From an uncultured Bacteroidaceae bacterium (GTDB lineage Bacteria > Bacteroidota > Bacteroidia > Bacteroidales > Bacteroidaceae): 64,000 nucleotides of DNA. The notes under the pieces are model-generated. The model did no database searches. It saw only the letters and a program-made list of their open reading frames with translations, and was not told the origin of the DNA. The position numbers and the translations under genes are program-made. The stretch lies in assembly GCA_905234735.1 (NCBI GenBank), contig CAJOJA010000010.1, positions 1-64,000 of the forward strand. Reading direction: 5' to 3'. Of the stretch, positions 1-8,531 are shown piece by piece. Position 1 is the first letter of the stretch. Each line of letters begins with the position of its first letter.

Positions 1-337
1 GTCGCAAATACCCCCAGATTGTGTGTGCCGTTTTTTGTATAGAACGCATATTTGGGGGATAGAAATATCATAATATCATAGGAAATATCATAACTAACTG
101 TCTGAGCGACAAGCAGTATGATATTATGATATTTCTTTTCGGGAAAATACTGTCGGTATTCCTCCGAACATTGCATGGGATAGTGTTAATACTCGACCGT
201 CAGTTCACCACCTTCCGTCCCCCTCGGATGTACACACCTTTGGCAGACAAACGAGCTTGCGGACGACCTTGAAGGTCGTAAGCAGGCGTGGACCTTGGGG
301 GAGGCAGGGGGCTTCTCAAATCAAAGACAGGCTTTGG
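1..337. other. Gene-free left edge with a long hairpin
   Basis: No convincing coding region is seen here. The stretch holds a perfect 20-bp inverted repeat (arms 61-80 and 117-136, 36-nt loop) and a partial direct copy of the left arm at 82-93. A short C5A/TG5 pair lies at 11-16 and 53-58. The rest (about 180-337) is G/C-rich without a readable frame and lies downstream of the minus-strand lipoprotein gene. Confidence 0.6.
61..136. repeat. 20-bp perfect inverted repeat
   Basis: Left arm AGAAATATCATAATATCATA (61-80) and its exact reverse complement at 117-136. The stem is A/T-rich with a 36-nt loop, and no T-tract immediately follows on either strand. A 12-nt direct copy of part of the arm sits at 82-93. 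It could be an extruded cruciform, an operator, or the edge of an old element; nothing in the window decides between these. Confidence 0.75.
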
Positions 338-1309
338 TCAATATGTCCAGATGCCGTCCTTTTCTGCGTCGTACTTTTCCTGAAAGTCCGTGTGCGTGTA
401 TGCAGTGCCGTCTGCATTTAGGAGCACAACCTCTACGGGCTTGTCTGCCAGTTTAGGATACACACCCCAATAGAGGAGCCAACTGAACACGCAGAATCCA
501 CCTTCATACTCCTTGATATAGACATCCAACTGGTAGGCGTCGCCCCCCTCCTTCAGGTCTATCTTCTCTATGCCAAAGCCCGTGTCTGGCGTTCTGACCA
601 CGCCGAGCACGAGGTCGTTCTCCCCGAAGTCCACTTTGGGCAACTTCTTGTTCTGAATCTCTATCCCGGCCAGTTCCTCTGCAGAATGTATTACAGCGAA
701 GTTCTGGTCCGAAAGTTGGATGGTGCCCGGAAGTTTGAAACTCGCAGCACAGCCAAACGGCTGACCACCTACGGAGTCCTGCTCCTCTGGTGTATCTCCC
801 ACTTGGGGCTCCTCTTTCTGCTTATGAAACTTATATAAGGGCCAATCATAAGCCGATCCAGTGTCAATGATTAATTGCTTGTCATTGAAGCGATACCCAT
901 ATCTTGAACCGTCTATGGTTATCTCTCCATTCTCCTTGTCAAGGCTGTATTCGTGCGTGCCTTCTCTCAGGAAGACCACGTTTTTCCCGTCCCTCGCTTC
1001 CTGGACGGACAGGGTGCCGTCTGCGTAGAAGCGGTATACTATCTCGCCTGGCGCAAACGTATGGATTCCACCCCAGCCAGCATCCTTCTCCGACATATAC
1101 CAACTGCCTATTACCTCATTTATGGAATCCGTCGACTGGCTATAGACAGAATCCGACGGGATGGAGTCCGTGGGCTGGCTGTGGGTTGTGTCCACCGGAG
1201 TCTCGCTGTTATCCTCCGGGGAGGCGATTTTTACTTCTTCGTCATCTCCGCATGAAAGCATGAAGCATGACATGATGGCAAAAGCCAAGAATAAATGTAA
1301 TCGTTTCAT
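338..1309 (-). CDS. Lipoprotein with lipocalin-like middle domain
   Basis: Predicted exported lipoprotein of 323 residues. The start is placed at the ATG at 1307-1309 because it gives a clean signal peptide (MKRLHLFLAF...) ending in the lipobox LSC followed by GDDEE; longer upstream starts would add a hydrophilic leader. A Pro/Ser/Thr-rich linker follows. Next comes a segment starting IGSWYM with YRFYADGTL and YGYRFNDKQLII, which resembles the lipocalin-like/META-type domains of Bacteroidota lipoproteins. The C-terminal third (about 190-323) is a separate domain I do not recognise. A near-consensus promoter lies just upstream (1336-1367). Function is unknown; surface or periplasmic location is inferred from the lipobox and acidic +2 residues. 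Confidence 0.8.
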   Translation of the reverse strand: MKRLHLFLAFAIMSCFMLSCGDDEEVKIASPEDNSETPVDTTHSQPTDSIPSDSVYSQSTDSINEVIGSWYMSEKDAGWGGIHTFAPGEIVYRFYADGTLSVQEARDGKNVVFLREGTHEYSLDKENGEITIDGSRYGYRFNDKQLIIDTGSAYDWPLYKFHKQKEEPQVGDTPEEQDSVGGQPFGCAASFKLPGTIQLSDQNFAVIHSAEELAGIEIQNKKLPKVDFGENDLVLGVVRTPDTGFGIEKIDLKEGGDAYQLDVYIKEYEGGFCVFSWLLYWGVYPKLADKPVEVVLLNADGTAYTHTDFQEKYDAEKDGIWTY

Positions 1310-1335
1310 GTACATAGTTGATTGGTTTTTTGTTG

Positions 1336-1367
1336 CAAATTTAATGAAACTGGTTCTTATTTCCAAA
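1336..1367 (-). promoter_or_regulatory. Bacteroidota-type promoter for the lipoprotein gene
   Basis: On the minus strand TTTG (1367-1364), 20 nt, then TAAATTTG (1343-1336). This matches the Bacteroidota primary sigma consensus TTTG-N19-21-TAnnTTTG exactly. The lipoprotein start codon lies about 26 nt downstream of the -7 box. Confidence 0.75.
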
Positions 1368-1423
1368 TTATCATCATTGAAATTTAGAAAACATAGTCAT
1401 CTGTAGCGTTCAATCATGTAAAT

Positions 1424-1491
1424 GAAGAAAACGGTTACGGTGATTCCAATTCTTCCATTCATTATCTATAAAAGTGAATCACCGGAACCGT
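1424..1491 (-). terminator. Hairpin terminator after the M43 peptidase gene
   Basis: Arms 1431-1446 and 1476-1491 pair over 16 bp with one mismatch and a 29-nt loop. On the minus strand the stem is followed by TTTTCTTC. It lies just past the stop of the metallopeptidase gene and upstream of the lipoprotein promoter, so it probably separates the two units. The long loop makes it less than ideal. Confidence 0.55.
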
Positions 1492-1509
1492 CCTCAATGG
1501 CTACAATTG

Positions 1510-3252
1510 CTATAGTTTGAATTTTATATTTGTAGAATAGTTGCCCATCTGTATTGTTGCGACATAGATGCCTGCAGGCCAATCACGGACATTAACGTCT
1601 TGCTTATTTGCATCCGTTCCGCCTTGATACAATGTCTGTCCAGTGGCCAAATTGGTTATTGTCAGTGTCCATTCTCCATTAGTGTTCGCCTCCTGCGCCA
1701 TGGAAGCATCTGTATCCTCGGTGCTTCGTGAGAATGTAAGATACTGGCCTTGCCTGCTCATTTGGATGTTGGGTACAGAGGCAACGGGGTTAATCGGGTC
1801 ATGTCCTACAATGGTGAAACGTGAATGCTCACATGTGTTGTTATCTATAACATCAACGGTCATAGATCCGGCGATGGGATGATCCCGTGATTGTAGAATT
1901 GGGTTTCCGGGCTGAAAATACCTGAAGTTGAAGGTCACAGAATCCCCAGAGTGTGTCCAATTAAAAGGTGATGCCCCGGAATGTGTTATAGTTGCACCTA
2001 AAAATTTGTTGGAGCGCAATGTTATTTTTGTCCCTTTATACACACCGAATGTGTCACCATCATAGAATGACGTGGCAGTCTGTCCTGCAAAGTTCCATGT
2101 ATTATAGTTATGAGCGGCTTGTTGATATGTTCCTGAGAAATTACATCCAGTATTAATCGCTTTCTCCAACGTATGAACGACGTTGCCATTCTTGTAAACC
2201 GTTGCTACAAGCGTGTCATTGATATAGGGATGGGTGCTGTTCGTTATAGTACATTGGTTGGCAGAAGAGGGACCTTGGACAATAGGCAGTGAAGTGTCAC
2301 CTTTCCATGACCAAACGGTGTAACAATCGTTCGGCAGGCTTTCAACTTTATAAGTTTCCTCGCCACATGGAACATTCGGACCGTCAACAAATGGCATTAA
2401 TACCGCCTGCAATTCACTCTGGCTTTCTATTGCAGCACGCATACGTTCTACTTGTAGTTGAGAGAAATGCTCCAAGCATCGTGGGTGTGTATAGGACATG
2501 AACTGTCGGGTGTCTGGGGCATACGGATCTCCATTTTGGTCATACCCACTTTTTCGCCACTGATAAGTTAGGGTGTCTACATCAAATTTCAAATTTGGGT
2601 CTGCCGGTGTGTCCTCTATACAGTCTCCACAACAATCAGAATTACTGCCATCAACAAGTTCTTGACACCCACCCCCTTCGTTGGTATCTGTTCCATAGTG
2701 TGTATGCAATAGGTATAAAAGATGTCCTACTTCATGGGTGATTACATGTGATGGAACATAAGAAAGCGTCTCTGAAAACATTCCTCCGAGAAGAAGTTCT
2801 AAACCATCCCACGGATAATGTGCAGCCCCTCCTTCATAATCATCCTCAACATCATCCGGAGTTAAGTATATGTCAATACCATTAAAATGATTATTTATGT
2901 AAAATAGTAGAGTGGTCGGATAATAATAACTATTCGTATTATCAATATAGTCAATGGTGCCATTCCATGCAAAGTAAATACCATGAGGATTGAAATCGGA
3001 ATTTAATATATTCAGAGTGCTTTGTACATCTTGATAACTGTGTCCTCCTGTACCATCAGATTTCCTCAAAACGTGCATGTACACCCTAAGTTTATATTTT
3101 GAGTTAGTAGTTTCACCACTTCTCATTTGTCTTAATCGCGACTCAAGTGATCTATTACGAGACACATCTATAAATTGTGGCGTATGGCAGAATTTCTGTG
3201 CATTACACGTCATACATTTTAATAGTAAAATAAAAAATACTAATCTTTTCAT
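1510..3252 (-). CDS. Secreted M43-family zinc metallopeptidase with T9SS C-terminal domain
   Basis: Exported protease of 580 residues. The start ATG (3250-3252) follows a clear GGAG ribosome site, rare in this window, and gives the signal peptide MKRLVFFILLLKCMTCNAQ; the frame stays open upstream, but that part reads as low-quality sequence. The catalytic motif is HEVGHLLYLLH (His173, Glu174, His177, His183), the extended HExxHxxGxxH-like metzincin site. A Cys-rich segment follows (CCGDC) and then the Met-turn FMSYTHP. These fit the M43 pappalysin/cytophagalysin family. The middle has PKD/Ig-like beta segments. The last about 75 residues (WTLTITNLATGQ...WPAGIYVATI) look like a type A T9SS sorting domain, so the protein is probably secreted across the outer membrane. 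It is the second gene after the DUF3244 gene, 55 bp away. The DNA is noticeably more A/T-rich than its neighbours. Confidence 0.87.
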   Translation of the reverse strand: MKRLVFFILLLKCMTCNAQKFCHTPQFIDVSRNRSLESRLRQMRSGETTNSKYKLRVYMHVLRKSDGTGGHSYQDVQSTLNILNSDFNPHGIYFAWNGTIDYIDNTNSYYYPTTLLFYINNHFNGIDIYLTPDDVEDDYEGGAAHYPWDGLELLLGGMFSETLSYVPSHVITHEVGHLLYLLHTHYGTDTNEGGGCQELVDGSNSDCCGDCIEDTPADPNLKFDVDTLTYQWRKSGYDQNGDPYAPDTRQFMSYTHPRCLEHFSQLQVERMRAAIESQSELQAVLMPFVDGPNVPCGEETYKVESLPNDCYTVWSWKGDTSLPIVQGPSSANQCTITNSTHPYINDTLVATVYKNGNVVHTLEKAINTGCNFSGTYQQAAHNYNTWNFAGQTATSFYDGDTFGVYKGTKITLRSNKFLGATITHSGASPFNWTHSGDSVTFNFRYFQPGNPILQSRDHPIAGSMTVDVIDNNTCEHSRFTIVGHDPINPVASVPNIQMSRQGQYLTFSRSTEDTDASMAQEANTNGEWTLTITNLATGQTLYQGGTDANKQDVNVRDWPAGIYVATIQMGNYSTNIKFKL

Positions 3253-3307
3253 ATTCCTTTCTCCTTTTGAAAAAAATGAATTATTATACATAGTTATAAT
3301 TCCTGTT

Positions 3308-3685
3308 TTACAATTCAATTTCACCCTCGAAATGCTGGTCGCCGCGGATGACCTCGATGACGTAGGTGCCTGAGAGGTTGCTGGGGAGCACGATGGACTC
3401 TGTGGCTGCAGGTACGAAGGTGGAGTATTCCAGTACCAGCTCATCGTCTTCGTCCACCGAATAGAGATTGACGGTAAAGTCCGTGGCGTCGTGGAAGTAA
3501 AGTGTGTACCCTGTCTGGCCCACCTGCGGAATGTAGACGGGGGTGCGAGGCTTGTCCTTCCCATCATAGATGTCGGTAAGGGAAAGAGTAATAATGTTCT
3601 CAAATGGTTCCCACGCCCTCAAGGAGTGGGTACATCCTAAGATGCAGGCTGCAACGATTGTAAGTCGAAGAATAGTTTTTTTCAT
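3308..3685 (-). CDS. Small secreted DUF3244-type Ig-like protein
   Basis: Exported protein of 125 residues. The start at 3683-3685 (MKKTILRLTIVAACILGCTHS) gives a signal peptide; Cys16 could be a lipobox but lacks a classical context. The mature part has the pattern of short Bacteroidota DUF3244 proteins: an Ig-like beta-sandwich with YIPQVGQTGYTLYFHDATDF, VNLYSVDEDDELVLEYSTF and GTYVIEVIRGDQHFEGEIEL. DUF3244 proteins are often encoded beside secreted proteases; whether they act as inhibitor, chaperone or C-terminal-domain mimic is not settled. It is the first gene of a likely two-gene unit with the M43 peptidase. A TAACTTTG -7 box lies at 3757-3764 on the minus strand. Confidence 0.75.
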   Translation of the reverse strand: MKKTILRLTIVAACILGCTHSLRAWEPFENIITLSLTDIYDGKDKPRTPVYIPQVGQTGYTLYFHDATDFTVNLYSVDEDDELVLEYSTFVPAATESIVLPSNLSGTYVIEVIRGDQHFEGEIEL

Positions 3686-3756
3686 TTTCAATAATTTTTT
3701 TTTTTGTTTGTTGTATTGTCCACCTTGCGCCAGCCGAGCTGTTGTGAAGACAGGTG

Positions 3757-3892
3757 CAAAGTTACATCGAATACTCTTCACCTGATGCATGAAAAAGTTC
3801 ACAAAAAAGTTCACATTTTTATGTGCAAGCCGAAAAATCCCATTTCATCGAAGATTTGCTCTTGCATCTTTAAGGATAATTTTCTATCTTTG
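3757..3892. promoter_or_regulatory. Divergent promoter region between peptidase unit and TPR-HTH regulator
   Basis: Minus strand: -7 box TAACTTTG at 3764-3757, with no good -33 box at 19-21 nt. Plus strand: -7 box TATCTTTG at 3885-3892, with CTTG at 3861-3864 at 20-nt spacing. The intergenic region also carries the near repeat AAAAAGTTCAC (3791-3801 and 3804-3814), a possible operator for the adjacent regulator. Confidence 0.55.
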
Positions 3893-3912
3893 CCTCGCAA
3901 ATCAACCTACTT

Positions 3913-5622
3913 ATGAAAAAATTATTCTTCGTTTTATTATCGTCTATGTCTCTTGGAATATCTTGCACGCAGCATTCGTCTACTTCTGTTTTAAAAGAAG
4001 ACGAAGTACGGGCAATAATGCAAGATGTATCGAAGAGGAATCGCAACTATGAGCCACTGACGGAAAAAGACGATACACTGATGCAGCATGTAGTGGCCTA
4101 CTACGAGAAACACGGGACAAGCAATGAACTGATGGAAGCCTACTACCTGTTGGGCAGTGTGTATCGTGACCTGCATGAAGCGCCCAAGGCCATGGAAACT
4201 TTTATTAGGGGCATAGATATGGCCGACACCACGACAGGACAATGCAACTATTCTGTCTTGACCAGGCTTCAGGCACAGAAAATAGAACTTATGAGTAAGC
4301 AGCGGTTATATGAGCAAAGCATTGAGGAAAGGGAGAAATTATACCATTATGCAAAGATGGCATCGGATACACTTTTCATGGTTGATGCTTTATGGGACAG
4401 GCTTCTCACATACCACATCATGCACGATGATGAACGTGTCGCGGATGAATGTTGGAACGTGCTGGAAGAGAGTAAACGTTTGGGCAGATGGGACTATGCC
4501 ACAGGTCAGTTATGCTTCGTCGTGCTTGCTAACATAGAAGTAGGTAGACTTGAAGATGCACATAAATTGTTGCAGATTTATGAACAATACAGTGATGACG
4601 TTAATCAGAATACTCACGAAAGTTCCTTTCCTATCTATTACTATGCCAAGGGGCGACTTTTGACACAAGAACACAAAATGGATTCGGCAGAATGGTTCTT
4701 CCGTAAAGAACTGAAAGAGAGGGACTGGAATAACCGTCAGGCGGCATATCGCGGATTACGAGAAGTCTTCGAGAAAACTGGCAGGCTTGATTCTGCCATA
4801 TTGTATGCCGCCCTACAGTGCGATGCTGTGGACAGTGCCTACCAGGAGATGCTCTCGGCCAACCTGCAGAACCTGCGCGAGATGTACGACTACAGCCGTG
4901 CTCAACGTGACAGTTACCAGAAGAGTATGCAACTGGAGCGGGAGCACGCTCATGTGGTATATGTGCGATGGGCATTGGCATTTGTGGCCATGATAGCCCT
5001 GCTCGTGCTCTATTATCTGTATGCACGCTTTCAACAGCAGGTGACACGCGCCGAACTGGAATTGGAACAGGCCAAGTATGCGCAGAGCGAGACAGAGTAC
5101 CAGTTACAAGAATTACAGAGACAGATGGGGGTGGCAGAAAATGAAGAAGAGAAAGTTCTGCTGGAAAAGGAAATGCAGCAAACAGTAGCGAAGGCCGACG
5201 AACAGCGCCGACAAGTGGAGGACAAACAGGAACGTTTGGACGAATTGCGCCGCAGGGTCAGGTCAGCACAGAAGGATTTGCGCCAGCGTATGTATGATAA
5301 TGCGCTGTTCCGACATCTACTCAGAAAGGCCAAGGAAAAGAATGTTGCCACTGAAGAGGACTATGCAAAAATAATAGCATTCCTGCAAAGGAGAGACGGT
5401 GAAATATTGGAACGCTTTGCTGAGGTTGTCCCCATGGCATCGGAAGCCGAGCGGAAAGTTTTCCTGTTGATGCGCATGGGCCTGACAAAAGCGGAAGTAG
5501 CAACGCTGACCTCACATGAGGACAACTCAGTCTCAATGATAATAAACAGGCTTTTCAAAAAGATACATCAGAGAGGACCTGAGAATAGCGCCGAAGCAGA
5601 TAACTGGCTACTGGAGATTTGA
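3913..5622 (+). CDS. Membrane-bound TPR / coiled-coil / HTH transcriptional regulator
   Basis: A 569-residue one-protein signalling regulator of the Bacteroidota TPR-HTH kind. An N-terminal signal sequence (MKKLFFVLLSSMSLGISC) leads into about 300 residues of TPR-like helical repeats, expected in the periplasm. One transmembrane helix (about 352-374, WALAFVAMIALLVLYYLYA) is followed by a long charged coiled coil (about 375-480, many LEQAK/LQELQRQM heptads). The C-terminus has a LuxR/sigma-4-like helix-turn-helix (SEAERKVFLLMRMGLTKAEVATLTSHEDNSVSMIINRLFKKI), expected in the cytoplasm. LGISC also fits a lipobox, which would be at odds with a cytoplasmic DNA-binding end unless the TM helix re-enters the inner membrane; simple signal-anchor use is more likely. 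It is divergent from the DUF3244/M43 unit and is a candidate regulator of it. The ligand is unknown. Confidence 0.8.
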   Translation: MKKLFFVLLSSMSLGISCTQHSSTSVLKEDEVRAIMQDVSKRNRNYEPLTEKDDTLMQHVVAYYEKHGTSNELMEAYYLLGSVYRDLHEAPKAMETFIRGIDMADTTTGQCNYSVLTRLQAQKIELMSKQRLYEQSIEEREKLYHYAKMASDTLFMVDALWDRLLTYHIMHDDERVADECWNVLEESKRLGRWDYATGQLCFVVLANIEVGRLEDAHKLLQIYEQYSDDVNQNTHESSFPIYYYAKGRLLTQEHKMDSAEWFFRKELKERDWNNRQAAYRGLREVFEKTGRLDSAILYAALQCDAVDSAYQEMLSANLQNLREMYDYSRAQRDSYQKSMQLEREHAHVVYVRWALAFVAMIALLVLYYLYARFQQQVTRAELELEQAKYAQSETEYQLQELQRQMGVAENEEEKVLLEKEMQQTVAKADEQRRQVEDKQERLDELRRRVRSAQKDLRQRMYDNALFRHLLRKAKEKNVATEEDYAKIIAFLQRRDGEILERFAEVVPMASEAERKVFLLMRMGLTKAEVATLTSHEDNSVSMIINRLFKKIHQRGPENSAEADNWLLEI

Positions 5623-5655
5623 CGACGCATGGCCGGGCCTCGGTCGACGCGTCGT

Positions 5656-5709
5656 CGAGGCTCCGACGACGTATGGACGAAGCCCCGACGACGTATCGTC
5701 GGAGCCTCG
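5656..5709. repeat. Intergenic palindromic repeat, 22-nt units
   Basis: Between two convergent regulator genes. Arms 5656-5669 and 5696-5709 form a perfect 14-bp G/C-rich stem. Two direct copies of CCGACGACGTAT (5663-5674, 5685-5696) sit at 22-nt spacing. It resembles the palindromes at 38317-38377 and 60808-60887, also intergenic. It may also help terminate both genes, but there is no T-tract. Confidence 0.7.
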
Positions 5710-5772
5710 GTCCACTAACGTGCAGGCGCAGGCGTGCGTACGCGGGCGATAGAGGGGTATCTGTTCTATGGG

Positions 5773-6873
5773 TCAGACCTTCTTCGGGGCGTTGTCCTTG
5801 ATGTACTGGTCGAGCGAGAGGCCGTCCATTTTCAGGAAACAGGAGCGGACGGTCTTCAGTGAGCCGAAACCGGCATCGAGACAGTCGCCCAGGGCCGTGA
5901 TTTGCCCCTGGCGGATGCGACGTTTCAGTTCGTCGAGGCGATAACGGTTGATGTATTCGTGGACGTTGTTGTAGCCCTGACTGCGCAGGCACTGGAGCAG
6001 CAACTGGCGGTTGACTCCGACCTCGCGGCAGAGGGTATCGCGATTGAAGGTGAACTCCGTCCAGGCATCCGAGTGGTGCTGCATCCAGAACTCCACCCGA
6101 TGGAAGTACTGGAGGTTGCTCTCGTTGAAGTCGTGCTCCGACTCGCGGATGGCCTCGTCCGTAGGGGCTTCTGCAACCTCAGTCACAATGGGTTTGGGCA
6201 GTTCCAACGCCAGCGACTCCAGCACGCGGAAACACAGATAGGCGTTGAGCAGGGTGAAGACAACGCCGTAGATGATGATGAGGTAGCGCTGATAGCCCAA
6301 GGCGATAATCAGGAAGAAGACGGCACTCATGCCCAACAAGGCACTATAGCCTATCAGATAATGGGGAAACTCGACATGGGCCAGAAGGCGAGGCAGGCGG
6401 AAGATGTTGAAGATGTAGTAGAAACTGACGAAGAGCATGCCCATGCGAATCAGCAGGTCGCTGCTGAGCAGGTTGGCCCGGAAGTCGACAAACGTCTCAA
6501 TGACAGCCGGTTTGCTCCCCATGGCAAGGCCTATGGCGTAAAACAGAAGGAGAACGATGGCCGGAGAGGCGTATCGCCACATACGTTCCCACTGCAGGTA
6601 GCCAGGCAACGGGATGCTCAAGGGGTAGATACTCTGCAGGAAGGAGATGACCATAAGCGACGCCAGCATGGCAGGGTGCAGCACACCCGGGTGAGCCTCC
6701 TCGGACGAGGCATACGGGGTGACCAAGAAGCCCAGGGTGAACAGGCCCATAATCCAGGCAATGGCCAGATACTTGACCTGGTGGCGGGCAAAAAGGGCCA
6801 TGACGGCCGTCAGCATGAGGTGGACGACACCGCAACTGAGAAATATGCAGAAACAGATAAACTCCGTGGACAT
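5773..6873 (-). CDS. Multi-TM protein with C-terminal AraC-type DNA-binding domain
   Basis: A 366-residue membrane regulator. The first about 225 residues contain six to seven hydrophobic segments, for example FICFCIFLSCGVVHLMLTAVMALF, YLAIAWIMGLFTLGFLV and YLIIIYGVVFTLLNAYLCF. A charged linker follows, then about 110 residues with the two-helix-turn-helix pattern of AraC/XylS proteins (FTFNRDTLCREVGVNRQLL, YINRYRLDELKRRIRQG, CLDAGFGSLKTVRSCFLKMDG). This design, a membrane sensor fused to AraC DNA binding, recurs in Bacteroidota; targets and signal are unknown. A consensus promoter precedes it (6905-6936). The gene faces away from the dcw cluster and its role there, if any, is not shown. Confidence 0.82.
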   Translation of the reverse strand: MSTEFICFCIFLSCGVVHLMLTAVMALFARHQVKYLAIAWIMGLFTLGFLVTPYASSEEAHPGVLHPAMLASLMVISFLQSIYPLSIPLPGYLQWERMWRYASPAIVLLLFYAIGLAMGSKPAVIETFVDFRANLLSSDLLIRMGMLFVSFYYIFNIFRLPRLLAHVEFPHYLIGYSALLGMSAVFFLIIALGYQRYLIIIYGVVFTLLNAYLCFRVLESLALELPKPIVTEVAEAPTDEAIRESEHDFNESNLQYFHRVEFWMQHHSDAWTEFTFNRDTLCREVGVNRQLLLQCLRSQGYNNVHEYINRYRLDELKRRIRQGQITALGDCLDAGFGSLKTVRSCFLKMDGLSLDQYIKDNAPKKV

Positions 6874-6904
6874 GTTTTTTGCGAATCATTAGCAGTTGTG
6901 ACGA

Positions 6905-6936
6905 CAAAAGTACATAAAAAAATTCAGTTACCCAAA
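6905..6936 (-). promoter_or_regulatory. Consensus Bacteroidota promoter for the TM-AraC gene
   Basis: Minus strand TTTG (6936-6933), 20-nt spacer, TACTTTTG (6912-6905). This is an exact match to TTTG-N20-TAnnTTTG, 32 nt upstream of the start codon. Confidence 0.75.
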
Positions 6937-7174
6937 TTCTTTCCCCGTAATCCTTATAAATGATGACACCGAAGAAAGGGTGGAAAAGAGTCTGCTGGAA
7001 AGGACATAATAATAAGGAAACACGCGCGCACGTAAGTAGAGGTGATTTTCAGCACCTTAGGCACCCCTAAAGAAAAGGCCCGAAAAAAAGTGCATGATTT
7101 TGAAAAATAAATTTGGATTTATTAACCCGAATGTCAAAAGATTTTTGTACCTTTACAGCCAAATTGAACGAGAC

Positions 7175-8098
7175 ATGTCCGATTGTGCCCAAATAAGTTA
7201 CAACTACCACACTCCCGTGATGCTGCAAGAAGTGCTGACGGGGCTCGAAATCAAGCCCGACGGAGTGTATGCCGACCTCACTTTCGGCGGGGGCGGGCAC
7301 AGTAGGGCCATGCTAAAGAGACTAAGTCCGGAAGGTCACCTCTACGGCTTCGACCAGGACATGGACGCCCAGGCCGGAGCACCGGAGGACGGACGCTTCA
7401 CCTTCGTGCGCAGCAACTTCCGATACCTCCGGAACTGGATGCAGTACTACGGTCACGACACGGTGGACGGCATACTGGCCGACCTGGGGGTGAGCAGCCA
7501 CCATCTGGACGAGGGCAGCCGCGGATTCAGCTTCCGTAGCGACGCGCCCCTGGACATGCGCATGAACCAGCGTGCACGCCTCACGGCACGCGAGGTGGTG
7601 AACGAGTACAGCGAGGAGCAACTGGCCTCCATCCTGTACCTCTACGGAGAACTGAAGCAGAGCCGGCGCGTGGCCTCCGCACTGGTGAAGGCACGCAGTC
7701 AGGCCCCGATAGAGACCACGGGACGACTGGCCGAAGTGCTGACCCCCCTGTTGGGACACGGCCGCGAGAAGAAAGACCTGGCACGCGCCTTCCAGGCCCT
7801 GCGCATCGAGGTGAACGGGGAAATGAAGGCCCTGCGCCAGATGCTGGATGCCGCCATCGAACTGCTGGCCCCGGGTGGACGGCTGGTGGTGCTGACCTAC
7901 CACTCGCTGGAGGACCGCATGGTGAAAAACGTGATGCGCAGCGGCAACCCCGAAGGCGAGAGCCTCCAGGACGCCGTCTACGGACAGTCGCTATCGCCCC
8001 TGCGTATGGTAGGGCGCATGCAGACACCCAGCGAGGAGGAACAGGCAGCAAACCCGCGAAGCCGGAGTGCCAAACTGAGAATCGCAGAAAAAGTATAA
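7175..8098 (+). CDS. rsmH: 16S rRNA (cytosine1402-N4)-methyltransferase RsmH
   Basis: RsmH (MraW), 307 residues, methylates the exocyclic N4 of C1402 in 16S rRNA using S-adenosylmethionine. The ATG at 7175 (MSDCAQISYNYHTPVMLQEV) is preferred over the ATG at 7094, because YHTPVML is the usual N-terminal signature and the extra 27 residues look non-family. SAM site ADLTFGGGGHS near residues 32-42; later family blocks DGILADLGVSSHHLD and LVVLTYHSLEDRMVKN. It opens the dcw cluster, a slot usually preceded by mraZ, which is not seen here. A weak TACCTTTA at 7148-7155 is the best -7 candidate, with no good -33 box. The next gene begins 6 bp after its stop. Confidence 0.95.
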   Translation: MSDCAQISYNYHTPVMLQEVLTGLEIKPDGVYADLTFGGGGHSRAMLKRLSPEGHLYGFDQDMDAQAGAPEDGRFTFVRSNFRYLRNWMQYYGHDTVDGILADLGVSSHHLDEGSRGFSFRSDAPLDMRMNQRARLTAREVVNEYSEEQLASILYLYGELKQSRRVASALVKARSQAPIETTGRLAEVLTPLLGHGREKKDLARAFQALRIEVNGEMKALRQMLDAAIELLAPGGRLVVLTYHSLEDRMVKNVMRSGNPEGESLQDAVYGQSLSPLRMVGRMQTPSEEEQAANPRSRSAKLRIAEKV

Positions 8099-8104
8099 AA
8101 CAAC

Positions 8105-8524
8105 ATGGCAACAGATAACGACAAGAAAACTGAGAAACTGAGGGGCACGCACCGCCGCCGCTGGTGGGGGTCGCTGTTCACCGAGGGCGAATCGGAAGCA
8201 GCCGGTTCGAAGAACTTCCGCGACATGGTGCGCACGATGAACATCGACGGAGGATGGTTCTTCCGGCAGATACCCTTCCTGCTCTTCATCCTGTTCTGCA
8301 TCCTGTTCATGGTCACCAACCGCTATCAGGCCCAGCAGGAAATCATCGAGAAGGAGCAACTGCAACGCGAGGTGGAGGAATGGCGATACAAGGCGCTGAC
8401 ACGTTCGAGCGAACTGACCACCCGCACCCGACAAAGCCAGATAGAAGAACGGCTGAAAAACCTGGGCGACAGCCTGCTAAAAGCCCCCACCGAACCCCCA
8501 TTCACCATTAACCCCAACGAATGA
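8105..8524 (+). CDS. ftsL: Cell division protein FtsL (Bacteroidota type)
   Basis: A 139-residue bitopic membrane protein at the ftsL position between rsmH and ftsI. It has a charged cytoplasmic segment of about 55 residues, one transmembrane helix (FRQIPFLLFILFCILFMVT, about 57-76) and a periplasmic coiled-coil stretch (QEIIEKEQLQREVEEWRYKALTRS). This is the architecture of FtsL, which joins FtsB/FtsQ in the divisome. Sequence conservation in this family is low, so the name rests mostly on position, size and topology. It starts 6 bp after rsmH and ends 7 bp before ftsI, so all three are surely co-transcribed. Confidence 0.85.
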   Translation: MATDNDKKTEKLRGTHRRRWWGSLFTEGESEAAGSKNFRDMVRTMNIDGGWFFRQIPFLLFILFCILFMVTNRYQAQQEIIEKEQLQREVEEWRYKALTRSSELTTRTRQSQIEERLKNLGDSLLKAPTEPPFTINPNE

Positions 8525-8531
8525 CACCCAC

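Noticed and set aside
1510..3252. M43 peptidase region as a recently acquired island
   Set aside because: It is more A/T-rich than its surroundings, but there is no integrase, tRNA junction or direct repeat, and secreted proteins in this window vary in composition (the 26001-27278 gene is similar).
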